64,000 nt of DNA from Palsa-504 sp963744575 (GTDB taxonomy: Bacteria; Actinomycetota; Actinomycetes; Streptosporangiales; Streptosporangiaceae). The notes under the pieces were generated by a model, which was given only the letters and a program-made list of their open reading frames with translations, was not told where the DNA came from and ran no database searches. Both the position numbers and the translations under genes were made by a program. Positions 1 through 9,150 of this stretch are shown here, one piece after another. Positions within the stretch are counted from its first letter, which is position 1. Every line of letters starts with the position of its first letter. Location of the stretch: the NCBI GenBank assembly GCA_963744575.1, contig CAVUUF010000008.1:1-64000 (forward strand). The letters are read 5' to 3'.

Positions 1-65
1 TACTAAGCGCGCCGAGCCCCCGGGTGACGATCACAGCGGCAGAGCGCGCGAGGCTATCCGGACAC

Positions 66-338
66 TCAGCCCCGGCTAACGCCGATTTTCGCGGCCAGGA
101 ACCGACCCCGACTGACTGAGGGAAACGCTGCCGAGGATGTACGCGCAACGTCGTTGTGCAGGCGCTTTGCGTCAGGCTTCGCAGCGGGCCTCCGCATAGC
201 TGGGGGGTGTCCCGCTGACTCCTCGGGCTTCTCGCGGATGACGCCGCCATTGACCGCCCGCGTAGACGGAGTGGCAACGTAGCCCGTACCCATGTAGTTC
301 GTGGTGAAGAAGATCAGTATCGGTGCCTCAGTGGTCAT
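66..338 (-). CDS. Hypothetical protein, 90 aa, unrecognised
   Basis: An open frame of 90 codons starts at an ATG at 338. The first 35 residues have balanced composition (it begins MTTEAPILIFFTTNYMG) and look more protein-like than the Arg/Ala/Pro-rich remainder, so it may be the 5' end of a decayed gene. I recognise no family and see no strong ribosome-binding site. It lies next to a clearly broken transporter gene, which fits a decayed setting. It could be a chance frame. Confidence 0.25.
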   Translation of the reverse strand: MTTEAPILIFFTTNYMGTGYVATPSTRAVNGGVIREKPEESAGHPPAMRRPAAKPDAKRLHNDVARTSSAAFPSVSRGRFLAAKIGVSRG

Positions 339-451
339 GGACGACGAGCGCGACCGAGCGTGATCGCCACGCCCGGCGGAACCACCTCGTCCCAGCTGCC
401 AGCGGGTATGACCCCAGACTGGGGGCCGATTCGCTTAGTGAAAATCGGCGC

Positions 452-757
452 TAATTCGCGCTGGTCATGGCCAGCGCCATCGTGTCGATCACGATGCGCA
501 ATCACCACGCCTATGCCATCTCGGTCTTCCTCATGTGGGTCGCCGGCGTCGCCTTCACCGCGCTGGTCGTGCTGCATGCATGGCGGCTGCTGGCCTTCCG
601 CGCGGCGATGGCCGTCGATCTCGCCGACCCCGGCCTCGGATTCGGGTACTTCACCTTCATCGCCGGCACCGACGTACTCGGCGCCCGGCTCGCCGCCGAC
701 GGACACCACCGTGCCGCGGTCTTCCTGCTCGCGGTGGGCTGGCTCGCGTGGCAGCGA
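452..757 (+). pseudogene. TehA/SLAC1-type (TDT family) channel fragment
   Basis: The frame reads FALVMASAIVSI at its start and FGYFTFIAGTDVLG about 60 residues in. Both match the first transmembrane helices of actinobacterial tellurite-resistance/dicarboxylate transporter (TDT) proteins, which are passive anion channels in the membrane. Only about 100 residues of a normally 320-350-residue protein remain. An in-frame TAA sits immediately before the Phe codon, so the natural N-terminus is lost; the ATG at 467 lies inside the conserved segment. After about 757 the frame continues as Arg/Pro-rich sequence without family features. I infer a non-functional remnant truncated at both ends. Confidence 0.6.
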
Positions 758-866
758 AGCTGCGGTGCAGGCCGGTTTCGCCGACCAAAGTCACCTCACC
801 CGGTGCAATCCTCCGAATCAGACCCGGTCCGGGCCCGCCAGCGCCCCGGCCGGCTCCCGCGCGCCC

Positions 867-2810
867 CTAACGACCAAGCGTGGCTATCCCGGCGGGCCAG
901 GGCGGGCGAGCTCGCTGTGGTGATGGGCGCCACCTGTCACTGCGAGTGGCCCGCCGGGGTCTTGCCGGCTGGCCTGGGTGCGTCCGCGCCGCCGGCCCCG
1001 GATCGGAGCGGTACCAGGACCGCCAGATCAGGCGGTGCACCGGGATCAGCCGGGGGATGTCGCGCAGGCCGGGGATGAACGGGACGAGCAGCAGCAAGAT
1101 CGTGGCCAGGCCGGTCATGTAGATCGCGATCATGTCGATGTTGGCTGAGTTGGTCCAGCCCGGCACCTGGTACCAGAGCTGATACAGCCACAGCCAGGGC
1201 TGGCCGGGGTAACTGCCGGTCTCGTTCATCACGCCCCACTGGCTGCCGGTCAGGCCCATCGCCTGGGCCTGGCCGGCGAAGTAGGCCCCGTCCTCGATGA
1301 ACAGCAGCGGCTTGGTGAAGTTCGTGCCGTAGAACGGCTGCTGGGACAACAGGTCGGTGTCCAGCGCGCCGCTGCGCGCGAGGGTCAGCTCGCTGGCCAT
1401 CAGCGCCGGGACTGGCCCGTCGCCAGCCGCGGGGACGACCGGGCCGCCATTGGCGAACTTCACCTTCGCCACGGCGGCGGTATAGGCGCTGGCCCACTTC
1501 AGCTGCTGGGCGGGGGAGGCCGCCCGGTAGGCGGCCAGCGGGGCGGCGATGGCCGGGTCGGCCGTCGCGAGCGAGCCCAGCGGCCCCAGGACGAAGTCCT
1601 GCGCCGCGTCGACTGGCTGCGTGACGCCGGCGATGGTGGCCGGGGAGAACAGCAGCCGCTGGGCGGCGCCGCTGGTGTCGTTGTAGGGCGGGCCGTAGGT
1701 CGCGGTCTTGCTGGTTCCGTCCAGCTCGGTAGCGGCGGTGGCCAGGAAGTCGGCGGGCGCCAGCCTGGCCCAGGTGGCCACGGTGACCGGCGGGACGTCC
1801 GGGGAGGACAGCACCCCGGCCAGGGCCAGGGTGAGCGCCAGCACGATCACCGAGGCGATGGTGCCTTCCTTCAGGATGTCGTAACGCCGGTTAGGACCGC
1901 GCCAGGCAGCGGCGCTGGCCGCTGCGACGGAGCGCCGGCGCAGCCGTCCCCGTCCCACGGCGCCGGCGGCGTCCGTGTCGATCGGGTGCGACACCCCGCG
2001 CACCCGGACCAGCAGCACGTGCGCGCCGACCAGCGCGATCAGCACGATCGGGAGGAGCACGATATGCCACATCAGCATCTGCCCGGTATTCATCACGTTG
2101 AAGAACGCGCCGACCCCGACGGAGTTGAACGCGTCCTTGCCGCTGGTGGAGATCCACTGGGAGTCGAAATTCTGCTGCGACACATAGCCGGTGAAGCACT
2201 CCAGGACCGAGGCCACGAACGCGACCACGCCGGTGATCCAGGTCAGAGTCCGGCGGCCGCGCCAGGCGGCCATCCAGAACTTGCCCCACAGGTGGATGAC
2301 CAGCAGCGCCATGAACAGCTCCACGCTCCACAGGTGCAAGCTGTTGAAGAAGTGCCCGAGCGGGTTGTAATGCCACCAGTCGGGGCCGCCGAGGGCCAGG
2401 CCGAACCCGGACACGATCGCCACCCCGAGCGCGGCCAGGGACCCGACGCCGAACACGTACACCCAGGACGCCACGTAAGCGGGCTGCCGGTCGGGCAGTA
2501 GCTTGTCCGGCGGCAGCGACTTCAGCGCGCGGCGCCGGACCCGGGCCGTCCACATACCCGCGGTGCCGTCGTCCGCGGCCGGGGTGCCTGCCGTGCCGCT
2601 GTCCGCGGCGTCGCCGGCGGCCGCGGCGGGCTCCTCGCGGACTCCCCGCGGGAACGGGAGCAGCAGGGCGGCGCCGAAGATAATGACCATCACCGCGATC
2701 AGGACCAGGTTCGCCACTGACACCGTGAAGATCGACCAATGGAGGAAGGAGCCCGGCTGGTTCATGTTGATAGCCAGCGGCCCTGCGTGCTGGAGCTCGG
2801 GGGAATTCAT
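867..2810 (-). CDS. Cytochrome b N-terminal-domain membrane protein with extracytoplasmic insert
   Basis: This 647-residue protein starts with a membrane anchor (residues about 25-55), then a cytochrome b/b6 N-terminal domain (about 110-290). Two bis-His helices are visible: HLWSVELFMALLVIH (His-x13-His) and a second helix with His-x14-His around HIVLLPIVLIALVGAH, so both b-haem sites are intact. The cytochrome b C-terminal quinol-oxidation domain is not recognisable. In its place are one helix, a soluble stretch of about 210 residues predicted outside the membrane, and a final transmembrane helix near residue 585. The family is known in actinobacteria as a cytochrome b N-terminal-domain protein. 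I infer membrane electron transfer or quinol chemistry. No Rieske protein or cytochrome c gene is adjacent, so it is not part of a local bc1 operon. The last 40 residues are basic and low-complexity. Confidence 0.85.
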   Translation of the reverse strand: MNSPELQHAGPLAINMNQPGSFLHWSIFTVSVANLVLIAVMVIIFGAALLLPFPRGVREEPAAAAGDAADSGTAGTPAADDGTAGMWTARVRRRALKSLPPDKLLPDRQPAYVASWVYVFGVGSLAALGVAIVSGFGLALGGPDWWHYNPLGHFFNSLHLWSVELFMALLVIHLWGKFWMAAWRGRRTLTWITGVVAFVASVLECFTGYVSQQNFDSQWISTSGKDAFNSVGVGAFFNVMNTGQMLMWHIVLLPIVLIALVGAHVLLVRVRGVSHPIDTDAAGAVGRGRLRRRSVAAASAAAWRGPNRRYDILKEGTIASVIVLALTLALAGVLSSPDVPPVTVATWARLAPADFLATAATELDGTSKTATYGPPYNDTSGAAQRLLFSPATIAGVTQPVDAAQDFVLGPLGSLATADPAIAAPLAAYRAASPAQQLKWASAYTAAVAKVKFANGGPVVPAAGDGPVPALMASELTLARSGALDTDLLSQQPFYGTNFTKPLLFIEDGAYFAGQAQAMGLTGSQWGVMNETGSYPGQPWLWLYQLWYQVPGWTNSANIDMIAIYMTGLATILLLLVPFIPGLRDIPRLIPVHRLIWRSWYRSDPGPAARTHPGQPARPRRATRSDRWRPSPQRARPPWPAGIATLGR

Positions 2811-3320
2811 CTGGTGTGCTCCGATGCCAGGCAGGCGGAAAGACTAAGGTCCACGCCGTAACGGCGAGGCCGGTGGTGAAGGCGCGGGCTCCTCACGGAC
2901 ACAGCGACGGCCGCTGTCTGAGGCAGTCGTGGCCGGCCATGGCCGGGCACTTCCCGGCGCGGGCCGCGCAGAGTCCGGGCCGGGCCGCATGGGCCGCACG
3001 CTGCCCGCGCGCAGCGGCCCAGCGGGTGATGCCGCGCGCATGCCCGCCGGCACGCCAAGGTACCCGGGACGGTTCCTGCTTCGGCGGATCTCATGACCGG
3101 GACTCCTGGAAGGCACATCGTCTAGATGATGTGCCGCCGGGGTCCCGAGCGGCGGTTGCCAGGCCAGGCGGTACGCCACAAGCCCGGACGAGCGTCTGAC
3201 TTGACGCTACCCCGCGCGGGCTGAGAGCGAAAGGGGCTGGAGTCAGTCCGCCGGACCTCGGGATCATCTCCGCCCGGTTCCGTGACATCGGCATGCCGGT
3301 CCAGCGTGCCGCCAGGTCAG
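2811..3320. other. Gap of about 510 bp, no convincing gene
   Basis: This stretch lies upstream of the cytochrome b gene, between it and the end of a flippase fragment. All open frames here are Arg/Ala/Pro-rich and match no family I recognise. It presumably holds the cytochrome b promoter, but no clear -10/-35 pair stands out. Confidence 0.5.
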
Positions 3321-3692
3321 TCAGGCGATCGCGCCGAGGGGGATAGGGGGCAGGTAGGTGACGGCCTCGTACAGCAGCACGGCGGCTATCACCTGCGCGC
3401 TGGCCCGGTGGCCGGCGCCGGCGGCCAGGGCGGCGATCAATCCGAGTTCGGTGATGCCGAGGCCGCCGGGGGTGACGGGCAGCACCGTCAGCAGCCGGAC
3501 GAACGCGAAGGCCGCCAGGGAGGTCTGCCAGGACACCTGGGCCTGGGACAGGCCCATGCCGCGCAGGCACGCCAGCAGCACGAGCCACAAGGTGAGGTTG
3601 CTCGCCGCCGTGGCGGCGGTGATCCGCCAGCCGCGCGCGGCGATCAGGCCGGCGCCGGGGCCCTGGTGATGGGCCTTGTCCGGATTGGCCAT
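3321..3692 (-). pseudogene. Lysylphosphatidylglycerol synthase TM / UPF0104 flippase, C-terminal fragment
   Basis: From an ATG at 3692, about 120 residues are open. The part from GLIAARGWRITAAT onward matches the last membrane helices of actinobacterial LPG_synthase_TM proteins, including the characteristic segment LPVTPGGLGITELGLI and the ending YLPPIPLGAIA. Full-length relatives have about 300-350 residues and seven or eight helices, so roughly two thirds is missing at the N-terminus. Upstream on this strand the frame becomes the antisense of the DUF5999 gene. I infer a remnant left by a deletion. Confidence 0.6.
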
Positions 3693-3801
3693 TTCCGTCG
3701 GGCCGCCACCAGGATTGACTGAAAACGTCTTATCGCAGCATGAGCTGCGGCACGCTAACACCAACCGAAAATACGCACGATGAACTGCCACAGGCACTGA
3801 T

Positions 3802-4239
3802 ATGTGCCCGCACACACCGCCCTGCCCGGCGCCGTCGGCTCCGGACCGCGAAGCGGCGCACACCATTGTCAGCCACCCCGAGCAGGGCTGGAGCCTGCTC
3901 TGCAATGGCGTCGTGATCTTCGAAGACACCGGGGAGCTACTACCGGGCGGCGCGTTCATCGCGCCGCACCGCCCCACCGACCTCGCCGCCTTCGACCGTC
4001 CGGCAGGCGTGGCCCCCAGGGACTGCGGGCAGGCCCCAGCGGCCTTACCCGTCACCGGCGACATCTCGCGGACTCACCCGGCACTCGCTGCGACCGCCCA
4101 GGGAGTCTGCCCGCGTGCAATGCCAGCCGGATCCCATCGCGGCCTCAGCCAGGGCGGCGGTCACACCGGCCGCGCGGGCAGGCTCACCGCTGGCGAACCG
4201 CACGGCGGGGTCACCACGACAGTCGCGCTGCGCCTGTGA
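3802..4239 (+). CDS. DUF5999 family protein with aberrant C-terminal extension
   Basis: The first 65 residues are a recognisable DUF5999 protein: a start of MCPHTPPCP, the block HPEQGWSLLCNGVV, then FEDTGELLPGG and IAPHRP. DUF5999 is a short actinomycete family of unknown function, usually about 65-75 residues. This frame runs on to 145 residues with Gly/Arg/Thr-rich sequence lacking family features. I infer that the original stop was lost by an indel or deletion just after the conserved core. Flanking genes are remnants, so expression is doubtful. Confidence 0.65.
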   Translation: MCPHTPPCPAPSAPDREAAHTIVSHPEQGWSLLCNGVVIFEDTGELLPGGAFIAPHRPTDLAAFDRPAGVAPRDCGQAPAALPVTGDISRTHPALAATAQGVCPRAMPAGSHRGLSQGGGHTGRAGRLTAGEPHGGVTTTVALRL

Positions 4240-4389
4240 TCACCGCCCGGCGTCCATCTGGCCGGACCCGCGCCGCCGGGCCTGCTGGGCGCCAGAGGGC
4301 GGCGTGTCGTTCGCCGGCATTGACCTGCCAAGCATGGTCGGCACGGCCCAGAGGGACACCCGGCGGACAACCCGAGGCGCGGCAACGTC

Positions 4390-4945
4390 CTGTTAGCTGT
4401 GTCCCGCTTGGCCGACCGCCTCGACGCCGTCGTCGAGGGGCTCACCACCGACGGCACCCCGTGCGTCTGACCCTCGGGGTGATTCGCGCCGGGACGGCGG
4501 TCAAGGTCGTGACGACCCGGGCCGAGCTGGAAGGCGGCCTGCGGTGGTTCGAGCCCCTGCAACGGGGCGAGGCGCGGCGCCGGCTCGATCGCCTCGCCGC
4601 AGACCGCTGACGAGTTCGGCGTGGCAATCGTCCCGGAGGTGGTACCGCTCATCGATCCGCTCCGCAACGATCCCGACGTTGCCACTGTGATCCGCGACAA
4701 TGCGCAGCAATTCGTCCCACGAGCGACCGTCGTGTCCCCCACGGCACCGATCCCGCCCGCTGATGACATCTCGGCCCTCTATGCCCGGGTCCCCGGCTGC
4801 CACTTCAACGGGGGCGCCGCCGAGCCGACGGAACCTCCGGACCACACCACAGCCCGACCTTCGCCATCGACGAGGCAGCCATACCCATCGCCGCCACAGT
4901 CCTCGCCACATCGGCTGTCAGCCTGGCCACAGGGCAACGTCCCCG
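4390..4945 (+). pseudogene. M20-family peptidase/amidohydrolase, C-terminal part, multiply frameshifted
   Basis: Reading across three frames recovers one M20 (carboxypeptidase/amidohydrolase-like) protein. In order: SRLADRLDAVVEGLTTDGTP then VLTLGVIRAGTAVKVV and ELEGGLRWFEP (dimerisation domain); DEFGVAIVPEVVPLIDPL; then DDISALYARVPGCHF and, in another frame, TFAIDEAAIPIAATVLA (end of the catalytic domain, near the last metal ligand). Frame changes fall near 4470, near 4610 and near 4855. The catalytic N-terminal half is absent. With at least three frame changes plus truncation this is a pseudogene. Frame coherence was judged by eye from family memory, not by alignment. Confidence 0.6.
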
Positions 4946-5508
4946 GACGGAGTGACCATCGAGGTGAAGCTGCGTCCTGGGATTTCCGAGGACGCCGATG
5001 CTTGCTGGAGGATCCGCTCGCCGCTGACGCCGGAGCCGAGCAGGGCCAGCGCGATCAGCGGCCCGACGATGAGCTCGAGCGCCTGGGTGCCGAACACCAT
5101 CCCGACGAGCTTGCCGCGGTCCTTCCGGTTCGCGTACTCGCTCACCATGACCGCGCTGACCGGGTAGTCGCCGGCAACACCGATGCCAAGCACGAAACGG
5201 AACCCGATCAGCACCCAGAACGAGCCGGACAGCGCCGATCCCAGCGCCCAAGCGATCATGATCGCCGCCACCAGCCAGTACACCCGCTTGCGGCCGACCA
5301 TGTCCGCGTAGCGCCCGAACACCAGCGCACCGAGGAACGCAGCCGCCAGCATGATGCTGTTCAGCGCGGCCAGCTGGCCCGAGCTCAGGTGTCAGTCCTG
5401 GGTGATCAGCGCCGAGGCGATCCCGATGACGAACAGGTCGTGGGCGTCGGTGAAGAACCTCATCCCCGAGGCCAGCACCGCCCGCAGGCGAACCTGCTCA
5501 GCGATGCC
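4918..5508 (-). pseudogene. MFS transporter (phosphate:H+ symporter-like) N-terminal fragment with nonsense codon
   Basis: The conserved part begins QVRLRAVLASGMRFFTDAHD and continues DLFVIGIASALITQD, then a TGA at 5392-5394, then HLSSGQLAALNSIMLAAAF, GRYADMVGRKRVYW and FRFVLGIGVAGDYPVSAVM. These are helices 1-5 of the PHS-like subgroup of the major facilitator superfamily, with the loop 2-3 signature intact. The TGA replaces what is normally a Trp codon (D-W-H-L-S). After LLGSGV (about 5020) the frame loses similarity, so roughly two thirds of the transporter is gone. Another stop lies upstream at about 5508. It is convergent with the M20 remnant. Confidence 0.7.
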
Positions 5509-5840
5509 TCATCCAGCGCCGCGATCAAGTCCCGGACTGGATGTCAGCTACCGCATCACCCCGCCGCTCATGCCGCCGGCCGCGTTACCCGCGGCCGGTC
5601 GCGCTTCCCGCGGCGGAAATTATCGACCGCAGGCAACGTCCAGCCGACCTAGAAATGGACACGAAGTGAATACATGATGGATGGCAGGCGAACTGCCGGC
5701 TAGCTGCCCCCGGCTAGCGGGTAAGACACGCGGCCAGCGCTAGCTGCGGCGGCGGCTGTTAGTCACGCCTGCAGAGCGCTCTGGTGACAGCAGGACACGT
5801 CGCCGGCCCGGCGTGGCCACGGCAAGCACCGGAGGTGACA

Positions 5841-7549
5841 GTGCCAGGTTCGGGCGGGCGCTCCCTGCGAGCACGGCTGCGGGCGCTGCCGGTGATGGGC
5901 GGGCTGCTGCCCATACGCCGGTCTCAGGTAGCGGCCGACGTGCTGGCCGGTATCACCTTGGCCGCCGTGAGCATCCCTGTACCTCTGGGGTACGCGAAGA
6001 TCGCCGGGATGCCGGTGGTAACCGGCCTGTACACCTGCTGCTGCCGATGGCCGTCTTCGCCATCTTCGGTTCATCGCGCCATCTCGTCGTCGGCGCGGAC
6101 TCCGCCACCGCGGCCATCCTCGGCGCGGCCCTCGCCGGGCTGGCGGCCGCTGGCTCGCCGCAATACGTCCGGCTGGCCGGACTCGCGGCCCGGCTCGCGG
6201 GCGGGCTGCTGCTGCTGGCCCGGCTGGCCCGGCTCGGGTTCCTGGCGAATTTCCTGTCCCGCACCGTCCTGATCGGGTTCCTCACCGGCGTCGGCATCCA
6301 GGTGGCCGCCGGGCAGCTCCCCGACATGCTCGGGGTGACGGCCACGGGCAAGAGCACCCCGGCCAGGCTCCTGGATATCGTGCGGGCGCTGCCGCAGGTA
6401 CACGGGACAGACGTGGCGGTGGCGGCCGGAGTCATCGTGATCGTGCTGGCTGCCCGCTGGGTCGACCGCAGGATCCCGGGCCTGCTGATCGCCGTGATCG
6501 CCGCGATCATCGCGAGCCGCGCGGCCGGACCTGGCCGGGCACGGCGTGGCCGTGCTCGGACCCGTCCCGCGCGGACTGCCGCACCTGGCGCTGCCCGCGC
6601 TCGGCCGGCATGACACCGCCACGCTCACCGGCACCGCAGCATCGATATTCGTGGTCATCCTGGCGCAGAGCGCGGCGACCTCACGCGCGTACGCCGGGAA
6701 GTACGAGGAGGCATTCAGCCAGGACACCGACCTGACCGGCCTGGGCGCCGCCAACGTGGCCGCCGCGCTCTCCGGCGCCTTCGTCGTCAACGGCAGCCCG
6801 ACCCAGACACAGGTGGCCGACAGCGCGGGCGGGCGCAGCCAGCTGACCCAGCTCACCACCAGCGCGGCGGTGCTCCTCGTCCTGCTGCTGCTCACCGGGC
6901 CGCTGGCCAGCCTGCCCATCGCCGCCCTGGCGGCGATCGTCTTCCTCATCGCCGCCAGGCTCATCGACGTCGCCGGGATGCGGCGCATCCTGGCCTGCCG
7001 GCGCCACGAGTTCGCCATTGCCCTGCTCACCACCGCCGCGGTCGTGCCCCTGGGGGTCGAGGAAGGCATCGTGCTTGCCGTCGCCGCCTCGGTCATCGAC
7101 CATCTGCGCCACAGCTACAACCCACGCAACAGCGTACTGGTGAAGTCACCGGCCGGGCACTGGCAGCCTGCCCCGGTCCTGCCCGCGCGCGGACCGAGCC
7201 AGGACTGGTCATCTACCGGTTCGGCACCAGCCTGTACTACGCCAACGCCTCCCGCCTCATCGACGACGTCACGGCCCTGGCCGCGCAGGGAAGCCCGCTG
7301 CGGTGGATGGTTCTCGACGGCGCGGCCATCGGCGACGTCGACTACACCGCGTCGGCGGTCCTCACCCGCGTCATCGAACACCTCCGCAAACGACACATCC
7401 GCCTCTCCGTCAGCAGCGTCCTCGGCCCGGTGCGCGGGCAGCTTGACCGCTACGGCATCAGCGCCGCCCTCGGCCCCGGCGCCTGCTACGACACCCCCGG
7501 CGAGGCGCTCGAGGCCTTCCACGCCACGAAAAAGGCCATCGCCGAGTAA
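5841..7549 (+). pseudogene. SulP (SLC26-type) anion permease with STAS domain, three frameshifts
   Basis: A SulP permease can be read almost end to end. Start is GTG 5841, six bases after GGAG. Segment 1 contains ADVLAGITLAAVSIPVPLGY and GMPVVTGLYT. A one-base loss near 6034 shifts to LLLPMAVFAIFGSSRHLVVG. A one-base gain near 6527 shifts to the region with AQSAATSRAYAGKYEE and FVVNGSPTQTQ. A third shift near 7190 leads to the cytoplasmic STAS domain (LVIYRFGTSLYYANA, then LDGAAIGDVDYTA) and a stop at 7549. Length and domain order are normal; no large block is missing. SulP proteins move sulfate or bicarbonate across the plasma membrane. Either the gene is freshly inactivated or the three indels are sequencing errors. 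Confidence 0.75.
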
Positions 7550-7609
7550 ACCGCGCACGCAAGGCAGCCGGCGCGCCGGGCACGATCCCGACAGCGGCGT
7601 TGCCCGTTA

Positions 7610-7806
7610 CATCGAGCGGGCCTCCCCAACATGCTGACCGCCGTGCTCGTCGGCATTGCCGGGCTCGGTTTCCTTCTGAAAAGCCGGCGGTGGCCTGTAC
7701 TGGATGATCCCGGCCGTCCTCGCGAGCCTGGCCGACGGCGTGATCACGCGTGGCTATGTGCGCGTTATTTCGAGACGAGCACTATTCCTGCTCGAGGTGC
7801 CTGGCT
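7610..7806 (+). pseudogene. Small membrane protein remnant, frameshifted
   Basis: Two pieces in different frames join into one plausible membrane peptide: NMLTAVLVGIAGLGFLLK, then GGLYWMIPAVLASLADGV after a frame change near 7682. The arrangement (two hydrophobic helices, a Gly-Gly-Leu-Tyr-Trp turn) resembles short actinobacterial membrane proteins, but I cannot name the family. No start codon with a ribosome-binding site is obvious. It lies directly downstream of the SulP remnant. Confidence 0.35.
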
Positions 7807-7897
7807 GACCGCATCCTGGCTTGCAGCGGACCGTTCCGGGCAATCAGCCGCGCCGGATCAGGTGCCTGCCGCGCCGGGCGAGCGGCGGCTGGTGGCG

Positions 7898-8259
7898 ATG
7901 ACTCCCTACGCGATCGCGGTGGCCTTGTTCGCCGCCTTCGTGGTCGGCGGCATCCTGGCCAAGGCCGTCCCGCTGTGGCTGGTCGCTGTGATCGGTCTCG
8001 CCATCGGGGCCGCCGGCTCGCCAATATGCTGATTCCCGGCAGGCGATCACAGGGCCTCATCTTGACCTGCGTGATCGGCGTCGCCGGGGCGCTGGGCGGC
8101 GGCTGGGCCCCCACCCGCCTGTTCCACGTCCACACCCTGCACGGGTTCTTCAACCTGTCCACCTGGCTGACCGCCATCGCCGGCGCGGCCGTCCTGCTGC
8201 TCGTCTTCCACCTGATCAGCGCCCGGTCCGGCGGGTCCCGCCGGTTCGCGCACCGCTGA
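7898..8259 (+). pseudogene. GlsB/YeaQ/YmgE-type stress membrane protein, frameshifted
   Basis: The conserved part, from MLIPGRRSQGLILTCVIG through GALGGGWAPTRLFHVH to the final helix AGAAVLLLVFHLI, matches the transglycosylase-associated/GlsB family of small three-helix membrane proteins linked to stress. Its first helix (WLVAVIGLAIGA) lies in a different frame ending at 8032. One extra base near 8015-8020 would join them as AIGA-A-RLANMLIPG. An ATG at 7898 adds a further hydrophobic segment. Translation from the internal ATG at 8026 would give a 77-residue product missing the first helix, so the gene may be dead or assembled with an error. Confidence 0.55.
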
Positions 8260-8348
8260 GCACCGCCAGCACGGCGCCCCGCAAACGGCACACACGTGCC
8301 GGCGCGCCGGGCCGCGTCAGTTAGTAACTCAGATCCCTGGAGTACATC

Positions 8349-8891
8349 ATGATCATCATTACCGGGCTCGTCGTCCTGGTCGCGGCGGTGGTCGCCGGCG
8401 CGGCCGGCGTCTTGTCCAATAGCGGCAGCGGGCATGGGCTCACTCACCCCTTCGGGGTGTTCGGCTACCACCTGACCGGCTCCGCCGGGACGCTGTTCCT
8501 GTACGGCATCGTGGTCGGGGCACTCGGCCTGCTCGGGCTGAGCCTGCTGCTGGCCGGCGCGCGCCGCACCTCCCGCCGCGGCCGCCAGGCCCGCCGCGGG
8601 CTCACCCAGTCCCGCCGCGAGACCGCCGCCGTCATCCAGGACCGCGACGACCTGCTCGGCCAGCGCGACACCGCCCGCGCCTACACCGCCAGCACGCTGG
8701 GTACCGGCCCGGCCGGCGGCGGCCGCGATCCCGGCGGCGATGCCGCCGGCGGCCAGCGCAGCAAATGGCACCTGCTCGGGCGCCGATCCTCCTCCCCGCA
8801 GGCCGCCCCGCCCGCACAAGCGGCAAACGCGCATGCCCCCGACACCCCCGCCAGCGACGTCCCCGCCGACGCGTCCGCCGCCCCGGACTAG
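8349..8891 (+). CDS. Two-helix membrane protein with basic/disordered tail, function unknown
   Basis: This 180-residue protein starts at ATG 8349 after GGAG. Helix 1 is residues 3-22 (begins MIIITGLVVLVAAVVAG), then a short loop SNSGSGHGLTHPFGVFGYHL, helix 2 at about 50-70, and a long Arg-rich then Ala/Pro-rich cytoplasmic tail. The pattern is common in actinomycetes as a hypothetical membrane protein next to GlsB-like and DUF6131 genes, as here. I infer a stress- or envelope-related membrane role from context only. No catalytic motif is visible. Confidence 0.7.
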   Translation: MIIITGLVVLVAAVVAGAAGVLSNSGSGHGLTHPFGVFGYHLTGSAGTLFLYGIVVGALGLLGLSLLLAGARRTSRRGRQARRGLTQSRRETAAVIQDRDDLLGQRDTARAYTASTLGTGPAGGGRDPGGDAAGGQRSKWHLLGRRSSSPQAAPPAQAANAHAPDTPASDVPADASAAPD

Positions 8892-8994
8892 CCAGCGGCA
8901 GGCAGGCCACCGTGAGCAGCGTCCAGAAGATCAACATCCGGCTATTGCCCTGCCCCCGTCCCGGACGGCGGCTACCAGCTGCTAGGAGCCCCCT

Positions 8995-9150
8995 GTGATA
9001 ATTTTCGGCGTCATTCTCCTGATTATCGGCTTCGTCTCCGGGATCGCCATTCTCTGGACGATCGGCATCATCGTCGTCGTGATCGGCGCGATCCTGGCGC
9101 TCCTGGGGATGGCCGGTCACGCGGTCGGCGGACGCAGGCACTACTTCTAG
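8995..9150 (+). CDS. DUF6131 family small membrane protein, 51 aa
   Basis: GTG 8995 follows AGGAG by six bases. The product has two hydrophobic stretches (IIFGVILLIIGFVSGIAIL and TIGIIVVVIGAILALLG) and ends GGRRHYF. The two helices, their Gly/Ile pattern and the ending GGRRHY(W/F) match DUF6131, a roughly 50-residue actinobacterial membrane family of unknown function. Together with the upstream membrane protein and the GlsB-like remnant it forms a small membrane-stress cluster. Confidence 0.75.
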   Translation: MIIFGVILLIIGFVSGIAILWTIGIIVVVIGAILALLGMAGHAVGGRRHYF

